This document shows, one piece after another, positions 17,316 through 26,628 of a stretch of 64,000 bases of DNA; position 1 is the first letter of the stretch, and the number at the start of each line of letters is the position of its first letter. Source of the stretch: Parvivirga hydrogeniphila (GTDB lineage: Bacteria; Actinomycetota; Coriobacteriia; Anaerosomatales; Anaerosomataceae). The stretch is from NCBI RefSeq assembly GCF_023371205.1, contig NZ_JAMCCO010000002.1, positions 373,501 to 437,500 on the forward strand. Reading direction: 5' to 3'. The translations under genes and the position numbers were made by a program. The notes under the pieces were generated by a model. It saw only the letters and a list, made by a program, of their open reading frames with translations, had not been told where the DNA came from and did no database searches.

Positions 17316-18154
17316 GTCGCTTCCCCCTCGAGCGCCCGCCACACGGCGAGCGCCTGCACCGTCTCGCGCACGTCGTGCACGCGCAGCACGCGCGCGCCGC
17401 GTGCCGCCGCCCACAGCGCGACGCCGACGCTGCCGCCGAGCCTGCGCTTCGGGTCGGCCTCGCCGGTGATGTCGCCGATCATCCGCTTGCGCGAGGCGCC
17501 GACGAGCACGGGAAAACCGAGCGACGCGAGCTTGGGCAGCGCGCGCAGGAGCTCCAGGTTGTGGTCGAGCGTCTTGCCGAAGCCGATGCCGGGATCCACG
17601 CAGATGCGCGACCGCGCGACGCCAGCAGCGATGAGCGTGTCGGCCTGCTGCGACAGGAACGCTCGCACCTCGGACACGACGTCGTCGTAGTACGGCTGCA
17701 CCTGCATGCTCTTCGGCTCGCCGAGCATGTGCATGACGACGAGCCCCGCATCGCTTCGTGCTGCCACGCCCGCCATCGCCGGGTCGCGGAAGCCCGCGAC
17801 GTCGTTGACGATGCTCGCACCTGCAGCGATCGCGGCTTCAGCGACACGCGCGTGCCGCGTGTCGATCGAGACCGGAACGCCCGCATCGCGCGCGAGGCGC
17901 TCCACGACCGGCAGCACCCGCTCGGCTTCGACGTCGGGCGGCACCTCGTCTGCGCCAGGCCGCGTGGACTCGCCGCCGACGTCCAGGACGTCGGCCCCTT
18001 CCGATACGAGCCGCAGCCCGTGCTCGACCGCCGCGTCCGCCGTCGCGTGCTCGCCGCCGTCGGAGAACGAGTCCGGCGTGACGTTCACGATGCCCATGAC
18101 GAGCGGGCGCTCGAGCCCAAGCGCCAACCGCCCGCACTGCCACACGCGGCCCAC
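17312..18154 (-). CDS. folP: Dihydropteroate synthase
   Basis: 280 residues with PLVMGIVNVTPDSFSDGG, GADVLDVGGESTRPGA, VSIDTRHARVAEAAI, IVNDVAGF, VVMHM, DPGIGFGKTLDHN and GASRKRMIG, the canonical DHPS blocks. It condenses p-aminobenzoate with hydroxymethyldihydropterin pyrophosphate. The GTG at 18152-18154 is preceded by TAGGAGGTCGC. It sits 8 bp after folE and overlaps folK. Confidence 0.94.
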   Translation of the reverse strand: MGRVWQCGRLALGLERPLVMGIVNVTPDSFSDGGEHATADAAVEHGLRLVSEGADVLDVGGESTRPGADEVPPDVEAERVLPVVERLARDAGVPVSIDTRHARVAEAAIAAGASIVNDVAGFRDPAMAGVAARSDAGLVVMHMLGEPKSMQVQPYYDDVVSEVRAFLSQQADTLIAAGVARSRICVDPGIGFGKTLDHNLELLRALPKLASLGFPVLVGASRKRMIGDITGEADPKRRLGGSVGVALWAAARGARVLRVHDVRETVQALAVWRALEGEAT

Positions 18155-18162
18155 GCGACCTC

Positions 18163-18729
18163 CTAGCCTGCGCCTTTGATGAGCGACATCGCCTCGGCCC
18201 GCGTCGCGATGTTGCTCGCGAAGATGCCACGGACCGCGGACGTGGTCGTGATAGCACCTGGCTTGCGGACGCCGCGCATCGACATGCAGAGATGCTCGGC
18301 CTCGATGACCACCAGCACGCCTTGCGGGTCCAGGTGCTCGACGAGAGTGTCGGCGATCTGCGAGGTCATGCGCTCCTGGACCTGCGGCCGACGCGCGAAG
18401 ACGTCGACCACGCGCGCGAGCTTCGAGAGCCCGCAGATACGGCCGTGCTTGCCGGGGATGTACGCGACGTGCGCGCGTCCCATGAACGGCACGAGGTGGT
18501 GCTCGCACATCGAGTACAGCGGGATGTCGCGCACCAGCACCATCTCCTGGTGGCCTTCGTTGAACGACACGCTGAAGTGCTCAGCGGGGTCCTGCTCGAT
18601 GCCAGCGAAGATCTCCTCGTACATGTCAGCCACGCGGCGGGGCGTCTCGAGCAGCCCTTCGCGCCCAGGGTCCTCGCCGATGCCTTCCAGGATGAGACGG
18701 ACGCCGCGCTCGATCTTCTCGCGGTCCAT
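18163..18729 (-). CDS. folE: GTP cyclohydrolase I
   Basis: 188 residues from the ATG at 18727-18729, chosen because GAAGGAGC lies just upstream while the more distal in-frame GTG has none. Motifs: [74 protein letters not shown] and [16 protein letters not shown]. The zinc ligands are the two cysteines (MCEHH, EHLCM) and a histidine. First step of folate synthesis from GTP. Confidence 0.95.
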   Translation of the reverse strand: MDREKIERGVRLILEGIGEDPGREGLLETPRRVADMYEEIFAGIEQDPAEHFSVSFNEGHQEMVLVRDIPLYSMCEHHLVPFMGRAHVAYIPGKHGRICGLSKLARVVDVFARRPQVQERMTSQIADTLVEHLDPQGVLVVIEAEHLCMSMRGVRKPGAITTTSAVRGIFASNIATRAEAMSLIKGAG

Positions 18730-18760
18730 GCGCGCTCCTTCGCGTTCGGACGACACGCTG

Positions 18761-18766
18761 ATTCTA
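18761..18766 (-). promoter_or_regulatory. Putative -10 box for folEPK
   Basis: On the minus strand the hexamer reads TAGAAT (5 of 6 to consensus), 32 bp upstream of the folE start. No convincing -35 hexamer is seen. Confidence 0.3.
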
Positions 18767-18786
18767 GCGCACGGTGAAGCGAGGTC

Positions 18787-19689
18787 TCACAGGAGCGTCT
18801 CGATGGCCGCGATCGCCTCGCGGGCCGCAGCCAGACCGGGGGAGCCGGTCGCGAGCACATCTTCGAGCGCCGCGCCCGCTGCCAGCGCTTCGAGCGTGCG
18901 TGCGAGCGCATAGTCGAAGGGGATCTCGCCGAGAAGCGCGAGCCCTTCGGTGCGCGCGAGATGGCGGACGCGCTCGGCGCCTTCGGCCGAGAGGTCGGCC
19001 TTGTTCAGCACCACGGCGACGCGCACGCCGAGCCGCCGCGCGAGCGTCACGAGCCGCGAGAGGTCGTGCTCGCCGGACACGGTGGGCTCCGCGACGCCGA
19101 CGACGAGATCGGTGTTCGTCACCGAGGCGATCACGGGGCAGCCCACGCCCGGAGGGCCGTCCACCACGAGGAGGTCCGCGCCGTCGCGCTTCGCGATCTC
19201 GAGCGCGGCCCCGCGGACTTCGGTCACCAGCTTGCCGGAGAGGTCTTCGCCCGGCACGAGCTCGCCGTACACGACAGGCCCGACCACCGACGTTGCCGTG
19301 ACGACTCTGCCCGCGATCGTGCTCACCATGGCGATGGCGCTGTCGGGACACTGCACGACGCACGCGCCGCAGCCTTCGCACGCAAGCGGATCGACGGCAA
19401 GCGTCGGCCGCACGAAACTCTCGCTTCCCTGCACGATCGCATCGAAGCGGCACACCCGCGCGCACGCGCCGCACCCGCGGCAGACGTCCTGATCGATCAC
19501 CGCGACGGCGCCGCCCGCGAACGGCCGCGACGAGCGCTCCTGGGCGCCGAGCGCGATGGGGAGGTTCGCGGCCTCGACGTCGCAGTCCGCAAGCGCGATC
19601 CCCCACCTCGCCCACAGGTGGCTTGCAAGCGCCGTGAGCGTGGTCTTGCCGGTACCGCCCTTGCCGGACGCGAACACGACGGTCTTCAT
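18787..19689 (-). CDS. MinD/Mrp-type ATPase with inserted 2[4Fe-4S] ferredoxin domain (first)
   Basis: 300 residues. The deviant Walker A ASGKGGTGKTTLTA is at the N-terminus, followed by DCDVEAANLPIAL. An insert at about residues 68-117 holds two cluster motifs, CRGCGACARVC and CEGCGACVVQCPDSAI. Then come VVDGPPGVGCPVIASVTNTDLVVGVAEPT and LNKADL. Such ATPases form part of ORP-type complexes and related Fe-S assembly systems in anaerobes. The start overlaps the stop of the second ATPase gene by 4 bp, so the two subunits are probably made together. Confidence 0.85.
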   Translation of the reverse strand: MKTVVFASGKGGTGKTTLTALASHLWARWGIALADCDVEAANLPIALGAQERSSRPFAGGAVAVIDQDVCRGCGACARVCRFDAIVQGSESFVRPTLAVDPLACEGCGACVVQCPDSAIAMVSTIAGRVVTATSVVGPVVYGELVPGEDLSGKLVTEVRGAALEIAKRDGADLLVVDGPPGVGCPVIASVTNTDLVVGVAEPTVSGEHDLSRLVTLARRLGVRVAVVLNKADLSAEGAERVRHLARTEGLALLGEIPFDYALARTLEALAAGAALEDVLATGSPGLAAAREAIAAIETLL

Positions 19690-20600
19690 TCTTCGGCCTT
19701 CCCAGCGAGCATCGCAATCCCTTCGAGGAGCGTTGCGAACCACTCCGCCCCGTCCGGGTGCTCGTCGATGACGAGCCCGCCCCGCGCGTAGATCTCGGCG
19801 ATGCGGCGGTCGAACGGGATCGTGAGCAGTATCGGGACGCCCTCGTGCGCCGCGAACACCTCGACGTCGGCCTGTCCCGCGCCGACGCGGTTCAGCACGA
19901 TCCCCATCGGCGTCTGGAGCTGCCGGCCGAGCTCCACGGCCAGGCGCAGGTCGTGCAGCCCGAACGGTGTCGGCTCCGTGACGAGCACGAGCGCGTCTGC
20001 GCCCCGCATGGCAGCCACGGCCGAACACGACACGCCGGGCGGCGAGTCGAGCACGGTCACCGAGCGCGCGAACACCGCCGCTCGCTTGCGGGCGGCCCGG
20101 ATGACGTCGGGCGACTTCACCTGCCCCACGTCGAGTCGCCCGGTGACGACGTCGATGACGGTCGGCGCGGCGAGCCCACCTGTGATGCTCGACCACTCGA
20201 CCTCCCCGACGCGCGTTGCGACTTCGCGGATCGCGCCGACGGGGCAGGCCCGCGTGCAGCGGCCGCAGCCGTGGCACAGCTCCTCGAAGACGATCGCCTT
20301 CCCGCCAAGCACACGGATCGCACCGTACGCGCACTCGTTCCGGCAGATCCCGCAGCCGGTGCACACGTCCGCGTCGATCGCCGCGAGCGGGAACGTCACT
20401 TCCGATACGCCCTGCGCCTCGCCGCGCAGGAACAGCGCGTCGTTCGGCGCCTCCACGTCGCAGTCCACGAGCGCCACAGGCGTGCCAGAGCGGGCCGTGG
20501 CCACCGCGAGGTTGGTGGCAACGAGCGTCTTGCCCGTCCCGCCCTTGCCGGAGGCGACGGCGATCTTGACCTTCCTGAGCGCGAGGCTCGAACCCAGCAT
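19686..20600 (-). CDS. MinD/Mrp-type ATPase with inserted 2[4Fe-4S] ferredoxin domain (second)
   Basis: 304 residues, paralogous to the downstream gene: ASGKGGTGKTLVATNLAVA near residue 16, DCDVEAPNDALFL, cluster motifs CTGCGICRNECAYGAI and CHGCGRCTRACPVGAI, DSPPGVSCSAVAAMRGADALVLVTEPTPFGLHDL and GIVLNRVGAG. Pairs of such ATPases beside NifX-like proteins are known from the orange-protein (ORP) operon of sulfate reducers. It starts 3 bp after the NifX-like gene stop. Confidence 0.85.
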   Translation of the reverse strand: MLGSSLALRKVKIAVASGKGGTGKTLVATNLAVATARSGTPVALVDCDVEAPNDALFLRGEAQGVSEVTFPLAAIDADVCTGCGICRNECAYGAIRVLGGKAIVFEELCHGCGRCTRACPVGAIREVATRVGEVEWSSITGGLAAPTVIDVVTGRLDVGQVKSPDVIRAARKRAAVFARSVTVLDSPPGVSCSAVAAMRGADALVLVTEPTPFGLHDLRLAVELGRQLQTPMGIVLNRVGAGQADVEVFAAHEGVPILLTIPFDRRIAEIYARGGLVIDEHPDGAEWFATLLEGIAMLAGKAEE

Positions 20601-20603
20601 GGC

Positions 20604-20987
20604 CTAGTGACCGTGCCCGCCGCAAACGTAGCCAGGGTCGATGATCTCGGTCTCGCCAGCGAGGAACGCCTCCACCGCGTCACGGACGATGGCCCGCTCG
20701 TTGTCGAAATACACGGTGATGCCGGCGTCGTTGAAGCCCGCAAGCGGCCTGGCACCGATGCCCGCCACCATGAGCGCGCTCACGCCGTGCGACGCCAGCA
20801 GCTCGACCGGCCGGAGGCACCCGCCTTCGACGTGCGGCGGGTTGTCCACCACGCGCACCGCCGAGACCGCTCCGTCCTCGATCTCGACGACGGTGAAGCA
20901 ATCGCAGCGCCCGAAGTGCCCGGAACGCTCGCAGTCGAGCCCTCCGTCACCCACCGACGGGATCGCCAAGACGACCTTCTCGCTCAT
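20604..20987 (-). CDS. NifX/NafY-like dinitrogenase cofactor-type protein with Cys/His tail
   Basis: 127 residues of the dinitrogenase iron-molybdenum cofactor (NifB/NifX/ORP) fold: IPSVGDGGLDCERSGHFGRCDCFTVVEIEDG and GCLRPVELLASHGVSALMVAGIGARPL. The C-terminal tail YVCGGHGH and the DC-C cluster near residue 18-30 could bind metal. In the ORP system the homologous protein carries a Mo-Cu cluster. No nitrogenase genes are in the window, so a nitrogen-fixation role is not implied. Confidence 0.78.
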   Translation of the reverse strand: MSEKVVLAIPSVGDGGLDCERSGHFGRCDCFTVVEIEDGAVSAVRVVDNPPHVEGGCLRPVELLASHGVSALMVAGIGARPLAGFNDAGITVYFDNERAIVRDAVEAFLAGETEIIDPGYVCGGHGH

Positions 20988-21021
20988 TGCGACCTCTCTT
21001 CCTACGGCCTGCCTGGCCGCC

Positions 21022-21381
21022 TCACTCCTGATGCGCTTCGCCTGCCGCGTCGATCCGCTCGAGCGTGCCTGCTTCGAGCGCCTCGATGGCCTCCCGCACC
21101 GTCTTGCCGCTGCCTACGTACCCTTCGATGCCGAGCGACTCCAGCACGCGGAACGCGTTCGGACCCAGATGGCCGGTGATCACGGCCGTCGCGCCCGCGT
21201 TCGAGACGGTCTCCGCCGCTCCAAACCCCGCCCCCTGCATCGCGTTGCGGTTGCTGGCGTTGTCGATCGCCTCAGTGGCGCCAGAGTCCGTGTCGTAGAC
21301 GATGAACCACATCGCACGCCCGAACTTGTCGTCGACTGTGCTGTCGAGGTCAGGACCGAGCGCTGAGACTGCGACTTTCAT
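21022..21381 (-). CDS. Dinitrogenase iron-molybdenum cofactor-type (NifX-like) protein
   Basis: 119 residues from the ATG at 21379-21381, preceded by TAGGAGGGC. It begins MKVAVSALGPDLDSTVDDKFGRAMWFIVYD and has the ATAVITGHLGPNAFRVLESLGI core of the MTH1175-like NifX fold. Unlike its neighbour it lacks cysteines. Gap of 10 bp to the PadR gene upstream, so regulator and cluster are co-transcribed by inference. Confidence 0.8.
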   Translation of the reverse strand: MKVAVSALGPDLDSTVDDKFGRAMWFIVYDTDSGATEAIDNASNRNAMQGAGFGAAETVSNAGATAVITGHLGPNAFRVLESLGIEGYVGSGKTVREAIEALEAGTLERIDAAGEAHQE

Positions 21382-21391
21382 GAGAGCCCTC

Positions 21392-21802
21392 CTACTGTTC
21401 GTCCTGCGGAAGCGCCGCATCGATCGCGTCGACGGCGCGCGCGAACAGATCGCGGCTGGCGGCCAGGTGCCCACGCCAGTGCTGGAGCACTGCGACGCCG
21501 TCCGCGGTGATCGTGTACCGGCGACGCTGGGGACCCGCCTCGGTGTCCTCCCATTCCGAGGTCACGAGCCCTTCGGCCTCCAGCCGTCGCAGCGTCCGGT
21601 ACAGCCCTCCGAGGTCGACGGCGAGCGTCCCGCCCGTCATCTCTTCGATGACCTGCGCAAGCTCGTAGCCGTGCCGCGACGATGAGGCGAGCCCCGCGAG
21701 CACCAGCGGCTCGACGAGCGCCCAGCGCCCGCGCCCGACCTGGCGCTGCGTCCCATCAGCGGCCTCGCAGCACCTACGACCCAGCGGGAATCCGTTCGGC
21801 AC
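21392..21802 (-). CDS. PadR-family transcriptional regulator
   Basis: 136 residues with the PadR winged helix: LVEPLVLAGLASSSRHGYELAQVIEEMTGGTLAVDLGGLYRTLRRLEAEGLVTSEW followed by GPQRRRYTITADGVAVLQHW and a short C-terminal dimerisation helix. GTG codons at 21808 and 21802 are both possible; the second is 7 bases after AAGGAGG and is preferred. It heads the operon of NifX-like and MinD-ATPase genes and probably controls it together with itself through the operator just upstream. Confidence 0.85.
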   Translation of the reverse strand: MPNGFPLGRRCCEAADGTQRQVGRGRWALVEPLVLAGLASSSRHGYELAQVIEEMTGGTLAVDLGGLYRTLRRLEAEGLVTSEWEDTEAGPQRRRYTITADGVAVLQHWRGHLAASRDLFARAVDAIDAALPQDEQ

Positions 21803-21825
21803 CTGCACGCCTCCTTGCTTTCGTC

Positions 21826-21841
21826 ATGTATATGACTACAT
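21826..21841. promoter_or_regulatory. PadR-type operator ATGT-N8-ACAT
   Basis: The 16 bases are ATGTATATGACTACAT, a match to the ATGT-N8-ACAT inverted repeat known for PadR-family regulators. It lies 24 bp upstream of the padR-like start, where the promoter should be, which suggests autoregulation. Confidence 0.6.
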
Positions 21842-21958
21842 CACATAGATGCGCGCGTCAAGACCTTGATGCGATCCTGCGCAGACCCGTCAGCGAGCGA
21901 GCGGGGCGCCGCGTCGTCGCGCGCGAGAGAGGACGGCGCCCGGGTGCGCCTCGCGCGC

Positions 21959-23947
21959 TTACGCTGGCGACACCGGCGGGACGGTCGGCGGCATCTCGAC
22001 GATCGGCCGGGCGTCCTCAGGCTGCTCCGGCTTCTCCTCGCGCTCTCGCTCCCTGCGCCGCCGCTTGCGGTCCTCGGACTCGGCCTTCGCCTGACGCTCG
22101 GCCTCCTGCTTGAGGTACTCCTCCCACGTGCCATCGAGCAGCGCCTTGAGCTCGTCTTTGTCCACGGTCTCGCGCTCGATGAGCACCGAGGCGATCTGGT
22201 CGAGCTGTGCACGCCGCTCGGTAAGGATGGTGCGCGCGCGGTCGAACGCCTCGTCGATGAGGCGCCGCACCTCCTTGTCGATCTCGTAGGCGATCTCCTG
22301 GCTGTAGTTGGGCGTCGCGGAGAAGTCGCGGCCCAGGAACACCTCGTGCTGGTCTTCTCCGAGCGTCATCGGCCCGAGCCGGTCGGACATGCCGTAGCGC
22401 GTGACCATCTGCCGCGCGAGCTTGGTGGCCCGCTCCAGGTCGTTGCTCGCGCCTGTGGTGACGTCGCCGATGGCGATCTCCTCGGCAACGCGGCCGCCGA
22501 GCAGCATGGCGAGCTCGTCGAGCATCTCGCCTTTCGTGCTCAAGAACTTGTCCTCGGTCGGCAGCGCGAGCGTGTACCCGAGCGCGCGGCCCCGCGAGAT
22601 GATGCTGATCTTGTGGATGGGGTCGGTGTTCGGCAGCACGTGGCCGACGAGCGCGTGGCCCGTCTCGTGGTACGCGATGATGCGCTTCTCCTTCTCGGAG
22701 ATGAGCCGGCTCTTCTTTTCAGGACCTGCGATGACGCGCTCGATGGCCTCCTCGAGCTCCTCCATCTCGATGCGCTTCTTGCCGTGCCGTGCCGCGAGCA
22801 GCGCCGCTTCGTTCACCATGTTCGCCAGGTCTGCGCCCGTGAAGCCGGGCGTCCGGCGAGCGAGCACCTCCAGGTCGATGTCGTCGGCCATCGGCTTGCC
22901 GCGCGTGTGGATCTTCAAGATCTCCACGCGGCCTTTAAGGTCCGGCCGGTCCACCACGATCTGCCGGTCGAACCGCCCGGGACGGAGCAGCGCTGCGTCG
23001 AGCACGTCCGGACGGTTCGTCGCGGCCATGATGATGACGTTGTCCTTGATGTCGAACCCGTCCATCTCCACGAGCAGCTGGTTCAACGTCTGCTCGCGCT
23101 CATCGTGGCCCCCGCCGAGACCGGCGCCGCGCATGCGGCCTACCGCGTCCAGCTCGTCGATGAACACGATGCACGGAGCCGCGGCTTTCGCCTGCTCGAA
23201 CAGGTCGCGCACGCGGCTCGCGCCGACGCCGACGAACATCTCCACGAAGTCAGAGCCCGAGATCGAGAAGAACGGCACGCCCGCCTCGCCTGCGACTGCG
23301 CGCGCGAGGAGCGTCTTGCCGGTGCCCGGAGGCCCGACCAGGAGCACGCCTTTCGGGATCTTCGCGCCGAGCGCCTGGAACTTGCCGGGGTTGCTCAAGT
23401 ACTCCTTGATCTCTTGCAGCTCCTCGACAGCCTCGTCCACGCCCGCAACGTCTTTGAAGGTGATGCGCGGCATGTCGCGCGTCATACGCTTGGCGCGCGC
23501 CTTGCCGAACGACATGACCTTGGAGTTGCCCCCCTGCATCTGGTTCAGGAAGAAGAACATGACGCCCACGATGAGGATCGCGGGAATGAGCTGCGAGAGC
23601 AGCGCCACCCACCACTGCGAGTCCGAGGTGTTCGCACGGTAGCCCTCGAGCGGCGGGTTCTCGGCGATGAGCTGGGCGAACCAATCGTCTCCCAAGTAGG
23701 TGGTGTTGTACTGGTGGGCCTGCTTCTTCGCCTTGTCCGCGGCCGTCGGGTAGTACTCGCCTCGCACCCGCTGCTCGCGGACGATGACCTCTGCGTTCAC
23801 GACGCGACCGTCTTTGAGCGCCGTGACGAACGCCGACGTCGGCAGGTCGTCCACACGGCCCTGCGTCTCGAAGCTGTTGGCGACGAACAAGAGCGCCACT
23901 GCGATGAGCAGCAGGTACAGCAGCGCCGTTCTCAGGTTCCGGTTCAA
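21959..23947 (-). CDS. ftsH: ATP-dependent zinc metalloprotease FtsH
   Basis: 662 residues. An N-terminal transmembrane helix ([19 protein letters not shown]), an extracytoplasmic domain, a second helix ([23 protein letters not shown]), then the AAA domain with [36 protein letters not shown] and the second region of homology [21 protein letters not shown]. The peptidase has [10 protein letters not shown] as zinc site. A Glu/Lys/Arg-rich tail follows. Membrane protein quality control. Located in the conserved tilS-hpt-ftsH order. Confidence 0.97.
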   Translation of the reverse strand: MNRNLRTALLYLLLIAVALLFVANSFETQGRVDDLPTSAFVTALKDGRVVNAEVIVREQRVRGEYYPTAADKAKKQAHQYNTTYLGDDWFAQLIAENPPLEGYRANTSDSQWWVALLSQLIPAILIVGVMFFFLNQMQGGNSKVMSFGKARAKRMTRDMPRITFKDVAGVDEAVEELQEIKEYLSNPGKFQALGAKIPKGVLLVGPPGTGKTLLARAVAGEAGVPFFSISGSDFVEMFVGVGASRVRDLFEQAKAAAPCIVFIDELDAVGRMRGAGLGGGHDEREQTLNQLLVEMDGFDIKDNVIIMAATNRPDVLDAALLRPGRFDRQIVVDRPDLKGRVEILKIHTRGKPMADDIDLEVLARRTPGFTGADLANMVNEAALLAARHGKKRIEMEELEEAIERVIAGPEKKSRLISEKEKRIIAYHETGHALVGHVLPNTDPIHKISIISRGRALGYTLALPTEDKFLSTKGEMLDELAMLLGGRVAEEIAIGDVTTGASNDLERATKLARQMVTRYGMSDRLGPMTLGEDQHEVFLGRDFSATPNYSQEIAYEIDKEVRRLIDEAFDRARTILTERRAQLDQIASVLIERETVDKDELKALLDGTWEEYLKQEAERQAKAESEDRKRRRREREREEKPEQPEDARPIVEMPPTVPPVSPA

Positions 23948-23960
23948 TGCACGCTCCTTG

Positions 23961-24512
23961 TCACGAGGTCTGCGTGTAGACCTCCGGTTTCAGCACGCCG
24001 ATGTACGGCAGGTTCCGGTACTTCTCCGCATAATCCAGTCCATACCCCACGACGAACTCGTCCGGCACGGAGAAGCCCACGTACTTGCACTCGATCGGCA
24101 CCCGCTGCTTGCCTTCTTTGGAAAGCAGCGTCACGACCTCCAGGCTCTTGGGCTTGCGCGACGCGAGGTTGCGGAGCAGGTACTTGAGCGTGAGACCGGT
24201 GTCGAGGATGTCCTCGACCACGAGCACGTCGCGGCCGGCGATCACCTCGTCGAGGTCCTTGATGATGCGCACCACGCCCGACGACTTCGTGGACGAGCCG
24301 TACGACGACACGGCCATGAAGTCGATCTCGACAGGACCGTCGATCGCCCGGGCGAGGTCCGCCACGAACAGCGCAGCGCCCCTGAGCACGGCGACGAGCA
24401 GGAGCGAGGAGCCCTCGTAGTCGTGGGCGATCTGCGCTCCGAGCTCGCGGACGCGACGCTGGATCTGCTCCTCGGTAAGCACGATGTGGTCGATGTCGGG
24501 GTGCATCTGCAT
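23961..24512 (-). CDS. hpt: Hypoxanthine phosphoribosyltransferase
   Basis: 183 residues from the ATG at 24512; an ATG two codons later (24506) has better spacing to GCGAGG and may be used. Motifs: [30 protein letters not shown], and the PRPP-binding [15 protein letters not shown], then [32 protein letters not shown]. It salvages hypoxanthine and guanine to their nucleotides. Sits 13 bp before ftsH and 34 bp after tilS. Confidence 0.95.
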   Translation of the reverse strand: MQMHPDIDHIVLTEEQIQRRVRELGAQIAHDYEGSSLLLVAVLRGAALFVADLARAIDGPVEIDFMAVSSYGSSTKSSGVVRIIKDLDEVIAGRDVLVVEDILDTGLTLKYLLRNLASRKPKSLEVVTLLSKEGKQRVPIECKYVGFSVPDEFVVGYGLDYAEKYRNLPYIGVLKPEVYTQTS

Positions 24513-24546
24513 CCTCGCTGTCCCTTTCTTCTGCCCTATCGTCGCC

Positions 24547-25944
24547 TCACGGCCGTTCCCACTCGAGCACCACCGCACGCTGCGTCGCGGCGGTCACTTT
24601 GAACCTGTCGCTCGTCACGAGCCCCGCCACCCACACGACCTCGTCACCGCATCGCACCACCGGCGTCACCGGGCGAAGCCGCCTCGGCACTTTCGCGTCG
24701 ACGAAGACGTCGTGCAGCTTCTTGGTGCCCGCCATGCCGAGCGGCCGGATGCGATCGCCCGGGCGAGGCGCGTCGACCACGAGCGGCACCTCGATACGGT
24801 CGGCGTCTACGACGGCCGCATCGCGCGTCGCGGGCATCTCGCCAGGCTCCGCGTGCCGCGCCACGAGGACGCCGGCCGCGCCCAGATCGGCACGTCCGGG
24901 GACTTCGAGCAGACAAGGTTCGATCGGAGCGGGCGCGTGCCCGCGCCGGGAAACTGCTAGTGTAGCGTACTCCGTCTCGGCTCGCAGGCCGAAGGGAAGA
25001 TCGCGCGCAAAACTTTCACACGAGAGCCCCTCGATGAGCGCCTCGACGTGCTCTGCCTCGAGCCTGCCGGCGTCCGGGAACGCGACCGTGAGCGCCGCGC
25101 GGACGGTGCGGCGCGCCATCGCGCGCGAGAGCGTCGCCATGCGGGCCTTGTCGAACTCCACCCGCTCGGGCGCCACGGTCGCGAAGTCGCGGGCGAAGGC
25201 CTCGGCCATCTCGGCGAGCAGGTCGTCTTCGTCAGCAAGGATCCGAAGCGTGCGCTCCGTCGTCTGCGCGAAAGACGGGAACCGCGACTCGATCACCGGC
25301 AGGAGCTCTGCACGCACCCACGCCCGCGTCCGAGCTGTGTCGGCGTTCGTGGCGTCTTCCCGCCACTCAGCGCCCTGCGCCGCGAGCCACTCCCGCACCT
25401 CGCTCCGGCGCACGCCCAGAAGCGGCCTGACGACCCGCCCGCGTACCGGCCGGATCCCTCTCAGCCCGCTCGCGCCAGCGCCGGTGAGCAACCGCATGAG
25501 GAAGGTCTCCACGTGATCGTCGAGCGTGTGCGCGACCGCGATGCGCGCCCGAGATCGTGGCGCGCCGAGCTCATCGGTGAGCGCGTCTGCCTCCTGCTCG
25601 GCGAACCGGTAGCGGACGCGCCGCCCGGCGTCTTCAAGGTTGAGCCCCTCCTGCTCGGCGAAGTCCGCCACGTCGTAGCGCACCACGCGGCACGGCACCG
25701 AGAGCTCGGCAGCGAGCGCCTCGACGAACGCGGCGTCGGCGAGAGAGTCGGCGCCGCGCAGCATGTGGTCGACGTGCAGCACGCGGATCCGGCCTTGAAG
25801 GTCGCCGAACGCGCCCGAGACGAGCAGACGGAGCAGCGCGACTGAGTCCGCACCGCCGGAAACGAGCGCCACCACCGCGGCGCCCTCGGGGAACATGCCG
25901 TGCTCGAGCGCGGTCGCGCGTGCGATGTCAGCCACGTCGGTCAT
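24547..25944 (-). CDS. tilS: tRNA(Ile)-lysidine synthase
   Basis: 465 residues with the N-type ATP pyrophosphatase loop [54 protein letters not shown] and [15 protein letters not shown], then the C-terminal substrate domain with [27 protein letters not shown]. It modifies C34 of the CAU anticodon to lysidine so the tRNA reads AUA. First gene of the tilS-hpt-ftsH unit. Confidence 0.94.
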   Translation of the reverse strand: MTDVADIARATALEHGMFPEGAAVVALVSGGADSVALLRLLVSGAFGDLQGRIRVLHVDHMLRGADSLADAAFVEALAAELSVPCRVVRYDVADFAEQEGLNLEDAGRRVRYRFAEQEADALTDELGAPRSRARIAVAHTLDDHVETFLMRLLTGAGASGLRGIRPVRGRVVRPLLGVRRSEVREWLAAQGAEWREDATNADTARTRAWVRAELLPVIESRFPSFAQTTERTLRILADEDDLLAEMAEAFARDFATVAPERVEFDKARMATLSRAMARRTVRAALTVAFPDAGRLEAEHVEALIEGLSCESFARDLPFGLRAETEYATLAVSRRGHAPAPIEPCLLEVPGRADLGAAGVLVARHAEPGEMPATRDAAVVDADRIEVPLVVDAPRPGDRIRPLGMAGTKKLHDVFVDAKVPRRLRPVTPVVRCGDEVVWVAGLVTSDRFKVTAATQRAVVLEWERP

Positions 25945-25976
25945 GTGAGAAGCGTACGCGCGAGCGCACGCGCGCG

Positions 25977-26498
25977 CTAGAGCGAAGGCGTCGCCGTGTC
26001 CGCGCGCCCGTGCTCGCGAAGGAGCTCGACGACCCAGCGCGCGGTCGTCCCCACGAGCTCGGCGCAGTGCGCCCAGCGCGCAGGGGCGTCCATGCCGCCG
26101 TGGCGTTCTGCGACCTCGTGGCAGGTCTCAGCCCGCTCGCGCTCGACCCATCGCCGCCGAAGCTCCGCTGCCGCCTCGTAGCTCGGCTCCCAGGCGTCGG
26201 CGGGCCCTGAACGGCCGAGCACGATCCCTGATGCCATCACCGCGCCAGCAAGGGCCCCGCAGATGCACCGCGAGCCCCCGAGCCCCTCGCAGAACCCAGA
26301 CGCCATGCGGTGCACGCCCTCAGGCATCGGCGAGCCGAGCGCTTCGTTGACGGCCTTCACGACGGACTCCCCGCACCACAGCCCGTTCTGGTAGTAGGAA
26401 GCGGCAGCGATCTCGGCCCGGCTGGCAGGATCGGCGTCCCACCAGCCGCCGAGCACGCGCGCGGGCGCGGGGCGGATCGGCGTCGTCGGTGCTTCCAT
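25977..26498 (-). CDS. C-GCAxxG-C-C family (putative redox-active) protein
   Basis: 173 residues from the ATG at 26496-26498. The core shows YQNGLWCGESVVKAV, ASGFCEGLGGSRCICGALAGAVMASG and later CHEVA and WAHCAELV, matching the C_GCAxxG_C_C family, whose cysteines are proposed to be redox-active or metal-binding. Some members are fused to or encoded with oxidoreductases. No partner gene is adjacent; it is divergent from the osmolyte transporter. Confidence 0.75.
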   Translation of the reverse strand: MEAPTTPIRPAPARVLGGWWDADPASRAEIAAASYYQNGLWCGESVVKAVNEALGSPMPEGVHRMASGFCEGLGGSRCICGALAGAVMASGIVLGRSGPADAWEPSYEAAAELRRRWVERERAETCHEVAERHGGMDAPARWAHCAELVGTTARWVVELLREHGRADTATPSL

Positions 26499-26547
26499 CG
26501 TGCGGCTCGCTTCCGGTGGAGCATAGACAGCGGCTATTGACACGATT

Positions 26548-26575
26548 AGAGTATCTCATACCACGTCCAGCGCAA
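26548..26575 (-). promoter_or_regulatory. Putative sigma-70-like promoter for the C-GCAxxG-C-C gene
   Basis: On the minus strand TTGCGC (bases 26570-26575) and TACTCT (26548-26553) are separated by 16 bp and lie about 50 bp upstream of the start. Each hexamer matches consensus at 4 positions. Confidence 0.35.
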
Positions 26576-26628
26576 CCGTGTCCAGTGGGACGGGTACAGA
26601 ATCCCCAGCCAGGAGAAAGGAGCGCCTC

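Noticed and set aside
20604-21381. Nitrogen fixation function for the NifX-like proteins
   Set aside because: No nifHDKENB genes are present in the window, and the fold occurs in many non-diazotrophs.
26537-26565. TTGACA as -35 of a promoter for the osmolyte transporter
   Set aside because: The -35 is perfect but no acceptable -10 lies at 16-18 bp; the nearest candidates are at 14-15 bp with three matches.
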